Origin: Burkholderiaceae bacterium
GTDB lineage: Bacteria; Pseudomonadota; Gammaproteobacteria; Burkholderiales; Burkholderiaceae_C
DNA: 64,000 nucleotides
Assembly (NCBI GenBank): GCA_018780645.1
Contig: JADMJJ010000085.1
Span: 1-64,000 of the forward strand
Reading direction: 5' to 3'
The position numbers and the translations under genes are program-made. This document shows, in pieces, positions 45,240 through 53,544 of this stretch; position 1 is the stretch's first letter; the number at the start of each line of letters is the position of its first letter. The notes under the pieces were generated by a model. That model was not told the origin of the DNA. It saw nothing but the letters and a program-made list of their open reading frames with translations, and did not search any database.

Positions 45240-47150
45240 ATGTTTGATTTCGTCCGCAAGCACACCAAAGTGCTGCAGTTCATCCTGCTGCTGCTGATCT
45301 TCCCTTCGTTCGTGCTGTTCGGTGTTGAAGGCTACTCGCGTTTCACCGAGGGTGGGAACGCCAAGGTGGCCGTGGTCGATGGGCAGGGCATCACCCAGGC
45401 CGAGTGGGACGTTGCGCTGCGTGACCAGTCCGAGCGCATGCGCCGCCAGGCGCCCAATGTCGACCCTAAACTGCTGGACTCGCCCGAGGCGAAGCGCGAG
45501 GCGCTTGATGCCCTGGTCCGCGACAAGGTGATGCAGATTGCCGCCGGCAAGCAGCACTTGGTGGTCAGCGACGAGCGCCTGCAGCGCCTGTTCCAGGCTG
45601 ATCCGCAGTTCGCCTTCATGCGTCTGCCCGATGGCAGCCTGAACAAGGGGATGCTGGCCGCTCAAGGCATGAGTTCGGCTTCGTTCGAGCAGCGACTTAG
45701 GCAAGACCTGACCCTTCGTCAGGTGCTGCAGGGCGTCAGTGGTACCGCATTCGCCTCAGCCGCCAATTCGGCCGCCGCCTTCGACGTGCTGCTGCAGCAG
45801 CGCGAGGTGCAGGTGCAGCGCTTCAACGTCAAAGACTATCTGAGTCGCATCACCCCCACCGATGCCGAACTGGACGCCTATTACAAGGATCCGGCCAATG
45901 CCGCGCAGTTCCAGTCGCAGGAGACCGCCAGCATCGAGTATCTGGTGCTGGACATCGAGGCGCTGAAGAAGGACGTCAGTGTGTCCGAGGACAAGCTGCG
46001 CGAGTACTTCAAGACCAACGAGTCGCGCTACACGGTGGCCGAGGAGCGCCGGGCCAGCCACATTCTGATCAAGGCCGAGCCGTCGGCGTCGGCCGACGAC
46101 AAGGCCAAGGCGAAGGCCAAGGCCGAGGCCCTGCTGGCCGAGGTGCGCAAGACGCCGGCCACGTTTGCCGATATCGCCCGCAAGAACTCGCAGGATCCGG
46201 GCTCGGCCGCACAAGGCGGTGACCTTGACTTCTTCGGTCGCGGTGGCATGACCAAGGCCTTCGAGGATGCGGCCTATGCGATGAAGCCGGGCGAGATCAG
46301 CAATGTGATCGAGACCGAGTTCGGTTACCACATCATCATGCTGACGGCCGTGCGCGGCGGCGACAAGAAGGCCTTCGACAGCGTGCGTGCCGAGATCGAG
46401 GAAGAGGTGCGCAAGCAACTCGCCCAGACCCGTTATGCCGAGTCGGCTGACCAGTTCAGCAACCTGGTCTATGAGCAATCCGACAGCCTGAAACCGGCCG
46501 CCGACAAGCTCAAGCTCACCGTCCAGACCGCCACCGTGCAGCGCAAGCCGCAGCCCGCTGCAACCGGCGTGCTGGCTTCTCCCAAGCTGCTGGACGCCGT
46601 GTTCGGTGTCGAGGCCCTGCGCAACAAGCGCAACACCGAGGCGCTGGAGACCGCACCCAACCAGATGGTGTCGGCCCGTGTCGTCAAGCACGACCCGGCC
46701 CGTTTGCTGCCCTTCGCTGAGGTGAAGTCGTTGGTGCATGACCGACTGCTGAAGAAAATGGCCGTGGCTCAGGCCAAGAAGGATGGCGAGGCTCGTCTGG
46801 AGGCGCTGAAGAAGGGCGCCGACACCGCCGGCCTGGAGCCAGCGCAGATCGTCTCGCGCGTCCAGGCCCGTGACCTGACGCGCACGATGGTCGAGGACAT
46901 CATGCGTGCCGACGCCAGCAAGCTGCCGGCCTGGTTGGGTGTCGATGGTGGTGACGCGGGCTATGTCGTGGTTCGCCTGATCAAGACCCTGCCGCGCGAC
47001 CCTGCCGTGATCGACGCCAAGCGCGCCGACCAGCAGTATGCGCAAGCCTGGTCCACGGCGGAAGCAGCGGCCTATTACGCCGCGCTGAAGACCCGTTTCA
47101 AGGTTGAGCTCAAGCCGGCGGCACTGGCCGCATCCGCGTCCACGCCCTGA
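45240..47150 (+). CDS. ppiD: periplasmic peptidyl-prolyl isomerase/chaperone, PpiD type
   Basis: A 636-aa membrane-anchored folding factor. N-terminal MFDFVRKHTKVLQFILLLLI is a typical PpiD anchor; SurA_N-like chaperone region at about residues 30-200; parvulin domain at about 270-370 (RRASHILIKAEPSAS, GGDLDFFGRGGM, EFGYHIIML); then a long C-terminal helical part. It assists folding of exported proteins at the SecYEG exit. Ends 68 nt before tRNA-His. Confidence 0.93.
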   Translation: MFDFVRKHTKVLQFILLLLIFPSFVLFGVEGYSRFTEGGNAKVAVVDGQGITQAEWDVALRDQSERMRRQAPNVDPKLLDSPEAKREALDALVRDKVMQIAAGKQHLVVSDERLQRLFQADPQFAFMRLPDGSLNKGMLAAQGMSSASFEQRLRQDLTLRQVLQGVSGTAFASAANSAAAFDVLLQQREVQVQRFNVKDYLSRITPTDAELDAYYKDPANAAQFQSQETASIEYLVLDIEALKKDVSVSEDKLREYFKTNESRYTVAEERRASHILIKAEPSASADDKAKAKAKAEALLAEVRKTPATFADIARKNSQDPGSAAQGGDLDFFGRGGMTKAFEDAAYAMKPGEISNVIETEFGYHIIMLTAVRGGDKKAFDSVRAEIEEEVRKQLAQTRYAESADQFSNLVYEQSDSLKPAADKLKLTVQTATVQRKPQPAATGVLASPKLLDAVFGVEALRNKRNTEALETAPNQMVSARVVKHDPARLLPFAEVKSLVHDRLLKKMAVAQAKKDGEARLEALKKGADTAGLEPAQIVSRVQARDLTRTMVEDIMRADASKLPAWLGVDGGDAGYVVVRLIKTLPRDPAVIDAKRADQQYAQAWSTAEAAAYYAALKTRFKVELKPAALAASASTP

Positions 47151-47199
47151 TCCCTGAAAGGTCCGTGCGCGCCTAGTCCGGGCGCACAAAAAAGTAGGC

Positions 47200-47205
47200 T
47201 ATAAT
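47200..47205 (+). promoter_or_regulatory. -10 element of the tRNA-His gene
   Basis: A consensus TATAAT lies 13 nt before the tRNA-His gene; the -35 is poor and an upstream A6 run may help. Confidence 0.65.
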
Positions 47206-47217
47206 TGTTGGCTCTGC

Positions 47218-47294
47218 GGTGGCTATAGCTCAGTTGGTAGAGTCCAGGATTGTGATTCCTGTTGTCGTGGGTTCGAGTCCCATTAGCCACCCCA
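47218..47294 (+). tRNA. tRNA-His (anticodon GTG)
   Basis: Acceptor GTGGCTA pairs with TAGCCAC; an extra 5' G (G-1, 47218) faces the C73 discriminator, as expected for tRNA-His. Anticodon loop ATTGTGATT gives GTG; CCA is encoded. Confidence 0.95.
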
Positions 47295-47302
47295 TCATAT
47301 TC

Positions 47303-47335
47303 AAAGGCCTGACGTCGAAAGACGCCAGGCCTTTT
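47303..47335. terminator. terminator after tRNA-His
   Basis: AAAGGCCTG / CAGGCCTTT stem topped by CGTC-GAAA-GACG with one mismatch, followed by TTTTGTCTTT. It can end the tRNA-His transcript and, from the other strand, the glutamine-synthetase-like operon. Confidence 0.85.
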
Positions 47336-47380
47336 GTCTTTCAGCGCCTTGAACTTCCAAAGATCAGAATTCAGGTTCGC

Positions 47381-48748
47381 TCAAACGTGCAAGAGCAGGT
47401 GCTCCCGCTCCCAGGGCGAGATCACCTTCATGAACTCGTCGTGCTCGATCTCCTTGACCGCCGAATAGACGGTGATGAAGTCCCTGCCCAGCACATCGTG
47501 CAGGTCCTTCTCGTTGGCCAGCAGGCCCAGTGCCTCGCTTAGCGAGCGAGGCAGCTGGTACTCGGCCAGATAGGCGTCGCCGGTGCATTCGGGTGTCGGG
47601 TCGATACGGTTCTTCATGCCCAGATAGCCGCAGGCGAGTGTCGCAGCCAGTGCGACATAGGGATTCGCGTCGGCGCCGATGACGCGGTTCTCCACCCGCC
47701 GCGCCGCAGGCGTGGCCACCGGCGAGCGAATGCCCACGGTGCGGTTGTCGGTGCCCCACTGGATATTGATGGGCGCAGCGGTCGAGCGCGACAGGCGCCG
47801 GTAGCTGTTGACGTAGGGGGCGAACAGCGCCATCGCCGCCGGCGTGTACTTTTGCAGGCCGCCGATGTACCAGAAGAATTCCCGGCTCGGCGAGCCGTCC
47901 GCATTGCTGAAGATGTTCTTGCCGGTGGCGGCGCTGACGATGCTCTGGTGCACATGCATCGCGCTGCCGGGTTCGCCGGCCATCGGCTTGGCCATGAAGG
48001 TGGCATACATCTCGTGACGCAGCGCGGCCTCGCGTATCGTGCGCTTGAAGAAGAACACCTCGTCGGCCAGGCCCAGCGGATGGTCGTGGAAGAAGTTGAT
48101 CTCCATCTGGCCAGCACCGACCTCGTGTATCAGCGTGTCGACGTTCAGCTCCATCGTCTCGCAGTAGGCGAAGATGTCCTCGAACAGTGGGTCAAACTCG
48201 TTCACCGCGTCTATCGAATAGGCCTGGCGCGAGGTCTCGGCCCGGCCGCTGCGGCCGCGCGGCGGGCGCAGCGGTGTGTTGGGGTCGCTGTTGCGCTCGA
48301 TCAGATAGAACTCCAGCTCGGGCGCGACCACCGGGTTCCAGCCCTCGGCCGCGTACAGACCGCAGATGCGACGCAGCACCGAGCGCGGTGCGTGCGGCAC
48401 CAAGTTGCCGGCGCGGTCGAAGCAGTCGTGTATCACCTGGGCGGTCGGGTCGGTGGCCCAGGGCACGATGCGCACCGTGCTGGGGTCGGGCCGCAGGTGC
48501 ATGTCGCGGTCGGTCGGGTGGATGACGTCGTAGTAGGGGCCGTCGTCGGGGAAGTTTCCGGTCACCCCTAGCCCGACGACGACCTCGGGCAGGCGCATGC
48601 CGCGGTCCTCGGTGAATTTTTCGCGCGGCAGAATCTTGCCGCGGGCCACGCCGGTGAGGTCGGGCACCAGGCATTCGATTTCGGTCACGCGGCGTTCGTC
48701 GAACCACTGTTCGAGATCGACGAAGGAGAATTGGCTTTTGTCCAGCAT
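47381..48748 (-). CDS. glutamine-synthetase-family ligase, gamma-glutamylamine (PuuA-like)
   Basis: A 455-aa member of the glutamine synthetase superfamily, closest in feel to glutamate-putrescine ligase. Catalytic-domain signatures: ELEFYLIE, EVGAGQMEINF, GSAMHVHQSI, and NIQWGTDNRTVGIR. It lacks features of true GlnA regulation such as an adenylylation-site segment that I can recognise. It would couple Glu to an amine with ATP. It is the last gene of the TonB receptor-MFS-S9-oxidase operon (154-nt gap after the oxidase). Other amines (aniline, isopropylamine) use related enzymes, so the amine is open. Confidence 0.8.
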   Translation of the reverse strand: MLDKSQFSFVDLEQWFDERRVTEIECLVPDLTGVARGKILPREKFTEDRGMRLPEVVVGLGVTGNFPDDGPYYDVIHPTDRDMHLRPDPSTVRIVPWATDPTAQVIHDCFDRAGNLVPHAPRSVLRRICGLYAAEGWNPVVAPELEFYLIERNSDPNTPLRPPRGRSGRAETSRQAYSIDAVNEFDPLFEDIFAYCETMELNVDTLIHEVGAGQMEINFFHDHPLGLADEVFFFKRTIREAALRHEMYATFMAKPMAGEPGSAMHVHQSIVSAATGKNIFSNADGSPSREFFWYIGGLQKYTPAAMALFAPYVNSYRRLSRSTAAPINIQWGTDNRTVGIRSPVATPAARRVENRVIGADANPYVALAATLACGYLGMKNRIDPTPECTGDAYLAEYQLPRSLSEALGLLANEKDLHDVLGRDFITVYSAVKEIEHDEFMKVISPWEREHLLLHV

Positions 48749-48902
48749 GGGAGTTACCTGAGGGGCGTAGAGGCGCCGCCGCGTCGGGAAGACGGGCGCG
48801 CGAATAAAGAAAGTTCAGCGGCGGCTCAGCAGCCGTCAGGGGGCTCGGGTTCGTGCTGAGACACCCGATGACGATCACGCCGCGGCGCGAGGCGGATGTG
48901 CT
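48749..48902. other. 154-bp gap within the accessory operon
   Basis: Between the FAD oxidase and the ligase gene. GC-rich with one AT-richer patch (minus strand AACTTTCTTTATTC) that could be a weak internal promoter; no hairpin terminator and no gene seen. Confidence 0.4.
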
Positions 48903-50204
48903 TCACAGCAGATCCTTCAAACGGTAATAGGCCATGCCCGCCACCAGGGCCGGCGTGCGCAGCCAGCGTCCGCCCGGAAAGGGTCGGTGGCGCAAGCGGG
49001 CGAAAATGTCGAAGCGCTGCGCGTCACCGGCCATCGCCTCGGCCACAAGGCGGCCGGCCAGACCGGTCATAGCCAGGCCGTGGCCTGAGAAGCCTTGCAG
49101 GTAGTAGACGTTCTCATGCCCACCCGGCAGGCGGCCGAAGTCCGGCGCGCGATTGATCGTCACATCGACGAAGCCGCCCCAGGAGAATTCGATGTCGGTG
49201 CCGGCCAGCTGCGGGAAGGTCGTGGCCATGCGCCGCTGCATGCTGGCCTTCAGGTTGACCGGCGTTGCCGTGCTGTAGCTGACCCGCCCGCCGTAAAGCA
49301 TGCGGTGGTCCGGCGTGGGACGGAAGTAGTCGAGCACGAAGTTCGTGTCGCAGACGGCCGACTGCGACGGAATCAGCGAACGTGCCAGCGCCGGGTCCAT
49401 GGCCTCGGAGGCGACGATATAGGTGCCCACCGGCATGATGCGGCGCTCCAGCGCCGGCGCCACGCCGCCCAGATACACATTGCCGGCCAGCAGCGCATGG
49501 GCCGCCCGCACCTCGCCCTCGGCCGTGCGCAGCCGCACCGTGCGGCCGGGCTCCAGCGCGGTGACGGCCGAGTGCTCGAGGATCTGCACACCGAGGCTCG
49601 CCGCGGCGCCCGCCAGGCCCAGGCTGTACTTGAGTGGATGCAGATGGCCGCCCAGCGGGTCGTACACGCCGCTGTGGAAGCGCGGACTATCTATCCAGCC
49701 GGGCAGGTCCTCGGGCGCGATCCATTGGGTGCGGTAGTCGTAGCGCTGCGCCATATCGGCCTGCCAGCGCTGCAGCGCGGCACCCTTGCGCGCATTGACG
49801 GCCAGGCCGAGGTAGCCCGCCTGCCAGTCGCAATGGATATTGAACTGCGCGCAGCGTTCGCCGATCAGGCGCAGCGCCTCCAGCGTCATGTCCCAGATCG
49901 CCTTGGCGTCCGTGAAACCCAGCTGCTGTTCGATCAAGCCATGGTCGCAGGCCAGCCCGGCGATCACCTGCCCGCCATTGCGGCCGGAGGCGCCCCAGCC
50001 GACCTGCCGTGCTTCGAGCACCACGACCTTGAAGCCGCGCTGCGCCAGCTCGATCGCCGCCGACAGGCCGGCCAGTCCACCGCCGACGACGGCCACATCG
50101 CAATCGACAGCGGAACGCAGCGGCGCGAACCCCGCCCCACGCGGCGTGGTGGCCACGTAGTAGGAGTTGCGGGTCAGCTGCTGATCGGTGCGCAGCAGGC
50201 TCAT
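48903..50204 (-). CDS. FAD-dependent amine oxidoreductase, DAO family (PuuB-like)
   Basis: A 433-aa FAD oxidase of the D-amino-acid-oxidase/glycine-oxidase fold. Dinucleotide motif VAVVGGGLAGLSAAIELA at about residues 36-53, GWGASGRNGGQV, and a C-terminal YYLQGFSGHGLAMTGL typical of gamma-glutamylputrescine oxidase-like enzymes. It should oxidise a (gamma-glutamyl) amine to the aldehyde, ammonia and H2O2. Start codon overlaps the S9 peptidase stop (ATGA), giving coupled translation. Confidence 0.87.
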   Translation of the reverse strand: MSLLRTDQQLTRNSYYVATTPRGAGFAPLRSAVDCDVAVVGGGLAGLSAAIELAQRGFKVVVLEARQVGWGASGRNGGQVIAGLACDHGLIEQQLGFTDAKAIWDMTLEALRLIGERCAQFNIHCDWQAGYLGLAVNARKGAALQRWQADMAQRYDYRTQWIAPEDLPGWIDSPRFHSGVYDPLGGHLHPLKYSLGLAGAAASLGVQILEHSAVTALEPGRTVRLRTAEGEVRAAHALLAGNVYLGGVAPALERRIMPVGTYIVASEAMDPALARSLIPSQSAVCDTNFVLDYFRPTPDHRMLYGGRVSYSTATPVNLKASMQRRMATTFPQLAGTDIEFSWGGFVDVTINRAPDFGRLPGGHENVYYLQGFSGHGLAMTGLAGRLVAEAMAGDAQRFDIFARLRHRPFPGGRWLRTPALVAGMAYYRLKDLL

Positions 50205-52234
50205 GTGCGCGGATGACGGCGGAACCAGCGGTCCAGCTGCTCGATCAGGTCCAGCCAGTGGCTGGGGTGCCACTCGAGGCTGTGGTTGTTGTCGGGGTAG
50301 CGCACCAGCGCTGCCTCGACACCGCACAGCTTCAGCGCCGTGTAGTACAGCTCGGACTGCGCGACCGGCGTGCGCCAGTCGTTCTGACCACAGGCCACCA
50401 GCGTCGGCGTGCGCACATGGGCTACCTTGGCCAGCGGCGACTTGCTCCACTGCAAGGCCTGCATGCCGGGTGCCCAGGGCGGCTCGGGCATCCAGTAGTA
50501 GCTGAAGTAGTCGGGTCTATCGACCGTCACGGCCTGGCTGGTCCAGTCCATCACGCCGTAGATCACGGCAGCCGAGGCGAAGCGCTGGCTTTGGCCCACC
50601 AGCCAGCTGGTCAGCACGCCGCCGCCCGATTCGCCGGCCACATGCACGCGCTGCGGGTCTATGCCGCCGCGGGCCACGGCCGCCTCCACCATGTCCAGCA
50701 GCTGCAGATCGTCCTCACCCGGGAAGTCATGCTGCAGCTCGTCGGTGAAGGCCTCGCCATAGCCCAGCGAGCCGCGCGGGTTGACCATCAGCACGGCATA
50801 GCCGCGCGCCGCCCATATCTGCGGCAGGATGGCGAAGTGCGGGCACCAGGCGAGATAGGGCCCGCCGTGCAGCCAGAGAATCATCGGCAGCGGCTCATCA
50901 GCCGGCAGGCCGGCCGGGCGCACCATCCAGGCCTGCCACCGCTGGCCCGGCTTGCGCGTGGGCAGCCACAGTGCCTCAATCGGCGCCACCGCGCGCTGAT
51001 CCAGCCAGGCGGACTCCCGCGTCAGCTCGGGGCCGGCCTGCCCATCGGGCTGCAGGGTGGCCACCTCGTCGGTGCGCGTGGTGCTGCCGCGCAGATAGGC
51101 GATGCGGCCATCCTGCGCCACCGAGAAGCCCTTGCCATACATCACATAGCCTGAGGCGGCCGAGCCGCCGACGTCGCGCGTCAGCTCGGTCCATGCGCCG
51201 GCCAGCGACACGCGCATCAGGCAGCCATCGCCGTGATGGGGCCTGAGCACCAGCAGGCCCGAGCTGTCGGGCAGCCATTCGATGTTCTGGTGCACCTCGA
51301 AGTCGCCCGGGCAGGGCAAGGCGCGCGGCGTGCCGCCGGCGCGCGGCATCACATGCAGCACAAAGGTGTGGAAGGACCGGCGCCGGTTGCGAAAGCCCAC
51401 AAAGGCGATCCACTGCCCGTCCGGCGACACCACCGCGCGGCAGACGGCACCGCCGAACGCGGTCAGCTGGCGCACCGCGCCGGTGGCCACCTCGAACTCG
51501 AACACATTGGCGGCGATGGTGTCTTCGGGATTCAGCGGCCCACGCTGCGGCGCATTGCGCTGCATCGACATCACGATGTGCCGGCCGTCCGGCGTCCAGG
51601 AGATGCGCCCGGCCAGCGCCATCTTGGTGACGTCCGCCAGCGGGCCGCCGTGCTCGAACGGGCCGTCGGACAGCTGCCTGATGGCGCCATCGGCCGGGCT
51701 CAGCAGAAAGATGTGGTGATGGCCTTCGGGCACCTCGCCATCCATGCCTTCGACGCGGCGCACCAGCTTCTCACTGTAGACGCCAGGCTTGGCCCACTGC
51801 TCGGTGCGCAGCCGCTCCCATGCCGGCGCGGCGGCAGCCACTGGCTTGGGCGGCACGCGCTTGACGAAGGCGAGTTGCGTGCCGTCAGGCGACCAGGCCA
51901 GCGCGCTGGGCGACTCTGACAGATCGGTGATCACCTGACGCTTGGCCGTGTCGCAAAACCAGCGCTCGATCAGATGGTTGGCACCGGCAGAGCGCACAAA
52001 GGCAAAGCTCCGGCTGTCCGGCGCCCAGCGGGGCTGGCTGCCGCTGCCCAGTTCATGGCGTGCGCCGGTCGCCATCTCGATCACGCACAGCTCGTTGACC
52101 CAGCCATCGGCGGCGATGTCGGCGCGCGTGCGCACGTAGGCGATGTGGCGGCCGTCGGGCGAGATCTGCGGGTCACCGGGCAGGCTCAGCGCGAGGTGGT
52201 CTTCTGCCAGCATGGCGGTCTTCTGGTCGCTCAT
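50201..52234 (-). CDS. S9-family serine peptidase (acylaminoacyl/dipeptidyl peptidase type), cytoplasmic
   Basis: A 677-aa prolyl-oligopeptidase-family enzyme: beta-propeller of WD/PD40-like repeats (WSPDGTQLAFV, SPDGQWIAFVG) at about residues 20-420 and a C-terminal alpha/beta hydrolase. Catalytic triad candidates: S536 in GESGGG, D619 in GQNDWR and H651 in NNHSLE. No signal peptide, so cytoplasmic. Overlaps both neighbours by 4 nt. It would cleave a short imported peptide or an aminoacyl conjugate. Confidence 0.9.
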   Translation of the reverse strand: MSDQKTAMLAEDHLALSLPGDPQISPDGRHIAYVRTRADIAADGWVNELCVIEMATGARHELGSGSQPRWAPDSRSFAFVRSAGANHLIERWFCDTAKRQVITDLSESPSALAWSPDGTQLAFVKRVPPKPVAAAAPAWERLRTEQWAKPGVYSEKLVRRVEGMDGEVPEGHHHIFLLSPADGAIRQLSDGPFEHGGPLADVTKMALAGRISWTPDGRHIVMSMQRNAPQRGPLNPEDTIAANVFEFEVATGAVRQLTAFGGAVCRAVVSPDGQWIAFVGFRNRRRSFHTFVLHVMPRAGGTPRALPCPGDFEVHQNIEWLPDSSGLLVLRPHHGDGCLMRVSLAGAWTELTRDVGGSAASGYVMYGKGFSVAQDGRIAYLRGSTTRTDEVATLQPDGQAGPELTRESAWLDQRAVAPIEALWLPTRKPGQRWQAWMVRPAGLPADEPLPMILWLHGGPYLAWCPHFAILPQIWAARGYAVLMVNPRGSLGYGEAFTDELQHDFPGEDDLQLLDMVEAAVARGGIDPQRVHVAGESGGGVLTSWLVGQSQRFASAAVIYGVMDWTSQAVTVDRPDYFSYYWMPEPPWAPGMQALQWSKSPLAKVAHVRTPTLVACGQNDWRTPVAQSELYYTALKLCGVEAALVRYPDNNHSLEWHPSHWLDLIEQLDRWFRRHPRT

Positions 52235-53544
52235 CGAGCGTCTCCTGGAATCAATTCTTGGATGGGGGGATGGCTCAGGGTCCGGCGTGCGCCGCGCCAG
52301 GCCAGGGTCAGGTGCACGAACAACATCACGCCGAACAGCTTGACGATCAGCATCGCGTACTTCAGCGATTCATGGCCCAGGCTGGGCTGCAGCAGGTCGC
52401 TGAACAGGCCTATCAGCAGCGGGCCGCCGCCATCGCCGAGCAGGGTCAGTGCGAGCAGAAAGACCGAGGCGCCCAGCACGCGCAGCGAGCGCGGCACGGC
52501 GGTGTGCAGCATCGACAGCACCGGCCCGTTGGGCATGGCGCCGAACACGGTGGCCATCACATGCGCAGCGAAGGCGACCTGCAGGTTGGGCGCGAACAGC
52601 ACGCCGAGGATGCAGGGAAAGGTCAGCAGGTAGGTGATCATGCAAAACGTCAGCAGCCTGTCCTGCCGGCCCGAGCCCAGCTTGTTGCCCAGAATGCCGC
52701 CGAGCAGCAGGCCCAGCAGCGCGCCGCCGGCATAGGCACCGCCGAAGAAGGCGGCGGCCTCGTCGGGTGCCAGGCCGAACTGGCGGTTGTAGAAGCTGGG
52801 CATCCACTTGGCCAGGCCCGAGACCGCGAACGAGGCCCAGCAGAAGCCCAGCATGATGTGGACGAAGCTGCGCACGCGCCACAGCGCGCGCAGGCCGTCG
52901 GCCCAGTGCAGGCCGGCTGCGGGCTTTTCGTCATCCGTGGTCGCGGCTTCAGTCGGCCGATCTGGTATCAACCAGCGTTGCAGCAGCGCGCTGACGATGA
53001 TGGCCCCGGCGAAGATCATGAAGGCCGCCCGCCAGCCGTGGTTGACGGCGATCCAGCCGCCGACCACCAGGGGCACGGTGCTGCCCAGAAAGTCACCCGC
53101 GGTGTAGGTCGCCATCGCGCCGGCGCGGCGCTGTGGCGGATACAGCTCGCTGACCAAGGCCTGGCCCAGCGGCCAGGCGGCGGCCGGGCCGGTGCCCGCG
53201 ACCAGGCGCACGCCGATCAGCTGCCACAGTGAGCTGCAACCGGCGGTCAGCGCATTGGCCAGCCCGCAGACCAGCATGCACAGCGCCAGCACCTGCGAGG
53301 TGCCGTAGCGCGCCGCCCAGTGAGAGATCGGCAGGGCCAGCAGGGCCATGGACAGCACCGAGCCGTAGCCGGTCAGCAGGCCCAGCTGGCTGTCGGAGAA
53401 ACCGAACTCGGCCTTGATCAGCGGCAACACGGCCGCCAGCAGCGTGCCGCCGGAGGCGGCCATCGCGTTGATCACCGTCAGCAGGCCCAGGGCAACCAGC
53501 AGCTGCACCTTGGTCCGTCGGTCGCTGGGCTGCTCAGTAGTCAT
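52231..53544 (-). CDS. MFS transporter
   Basis: A 437-aa major facilitator superfamily carrier with 12 predicted helices (LLVALGLLTVINAMAASGG at the start, AVLPLIKAEFGFSDSQLGLL before helix 2). It is translationally coupled to the TonB-dependent receptor (11-nt overlap) and to the S9 peptidase (4-nt overlap), so it is the likely inner-membrane carrier for the compound taken in by the receptor. Substrate unknown. Confidence 0.9.
   Translation of the reverse strand: MTTEQPSDRRTKVQLLVALGLLTVINAMAASGGTLLAAVLPLIKAEFGFSDSQLGLLTGYGSVLSMALLALPISHWAARYGTSQVLALCMLVCGLANALTAGCSSLWQLIGVRLVAGTGPAAAWPLGQALVSELYPPQRRAGAMATYTAGDFLGSTVPLVVGGWIAVNHGWRAAFMIFAGAIIVSALLQRWLIPDRPTEAATTDDEKPAAGLHWADGLRALWRVRSFVHIMLGFCWASFAVSGLAKWMPSFYNRQFGLAPDEAAAFFGGAYAGGALLGLLLGGILGNKLGSGRQDRLLTFCMITYLLTFPCILGVLFAPNLQVAFAAHVMATVFGAMPNGPVLSMLHTAVPRSLRVLGASVFLLALTLLGDGGGPLLIGLFSDLLQPSLGHESLKYAMLIVKLFGVMLFVHLTLAWRGARRTLSHPPIQELIPGDAR

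Noticed and set aside
47381-48748. Ligase gene as housekeeping glutamine synthetase glnA
   Set aside because: Sequence character and its place beside an amine-oxidase-like gene fit a gamma-glutamylamine ligase; no glnB/ntrBC-type genes are near.
50201-52234. S9 peptidase as a lasso-peptide isopeptidase
   Set aside because: Lasso isopeptidases of this fold occur near TonB receptors, but no lasso precursor, B or C protein is here and this enzyme has no signal peptide.
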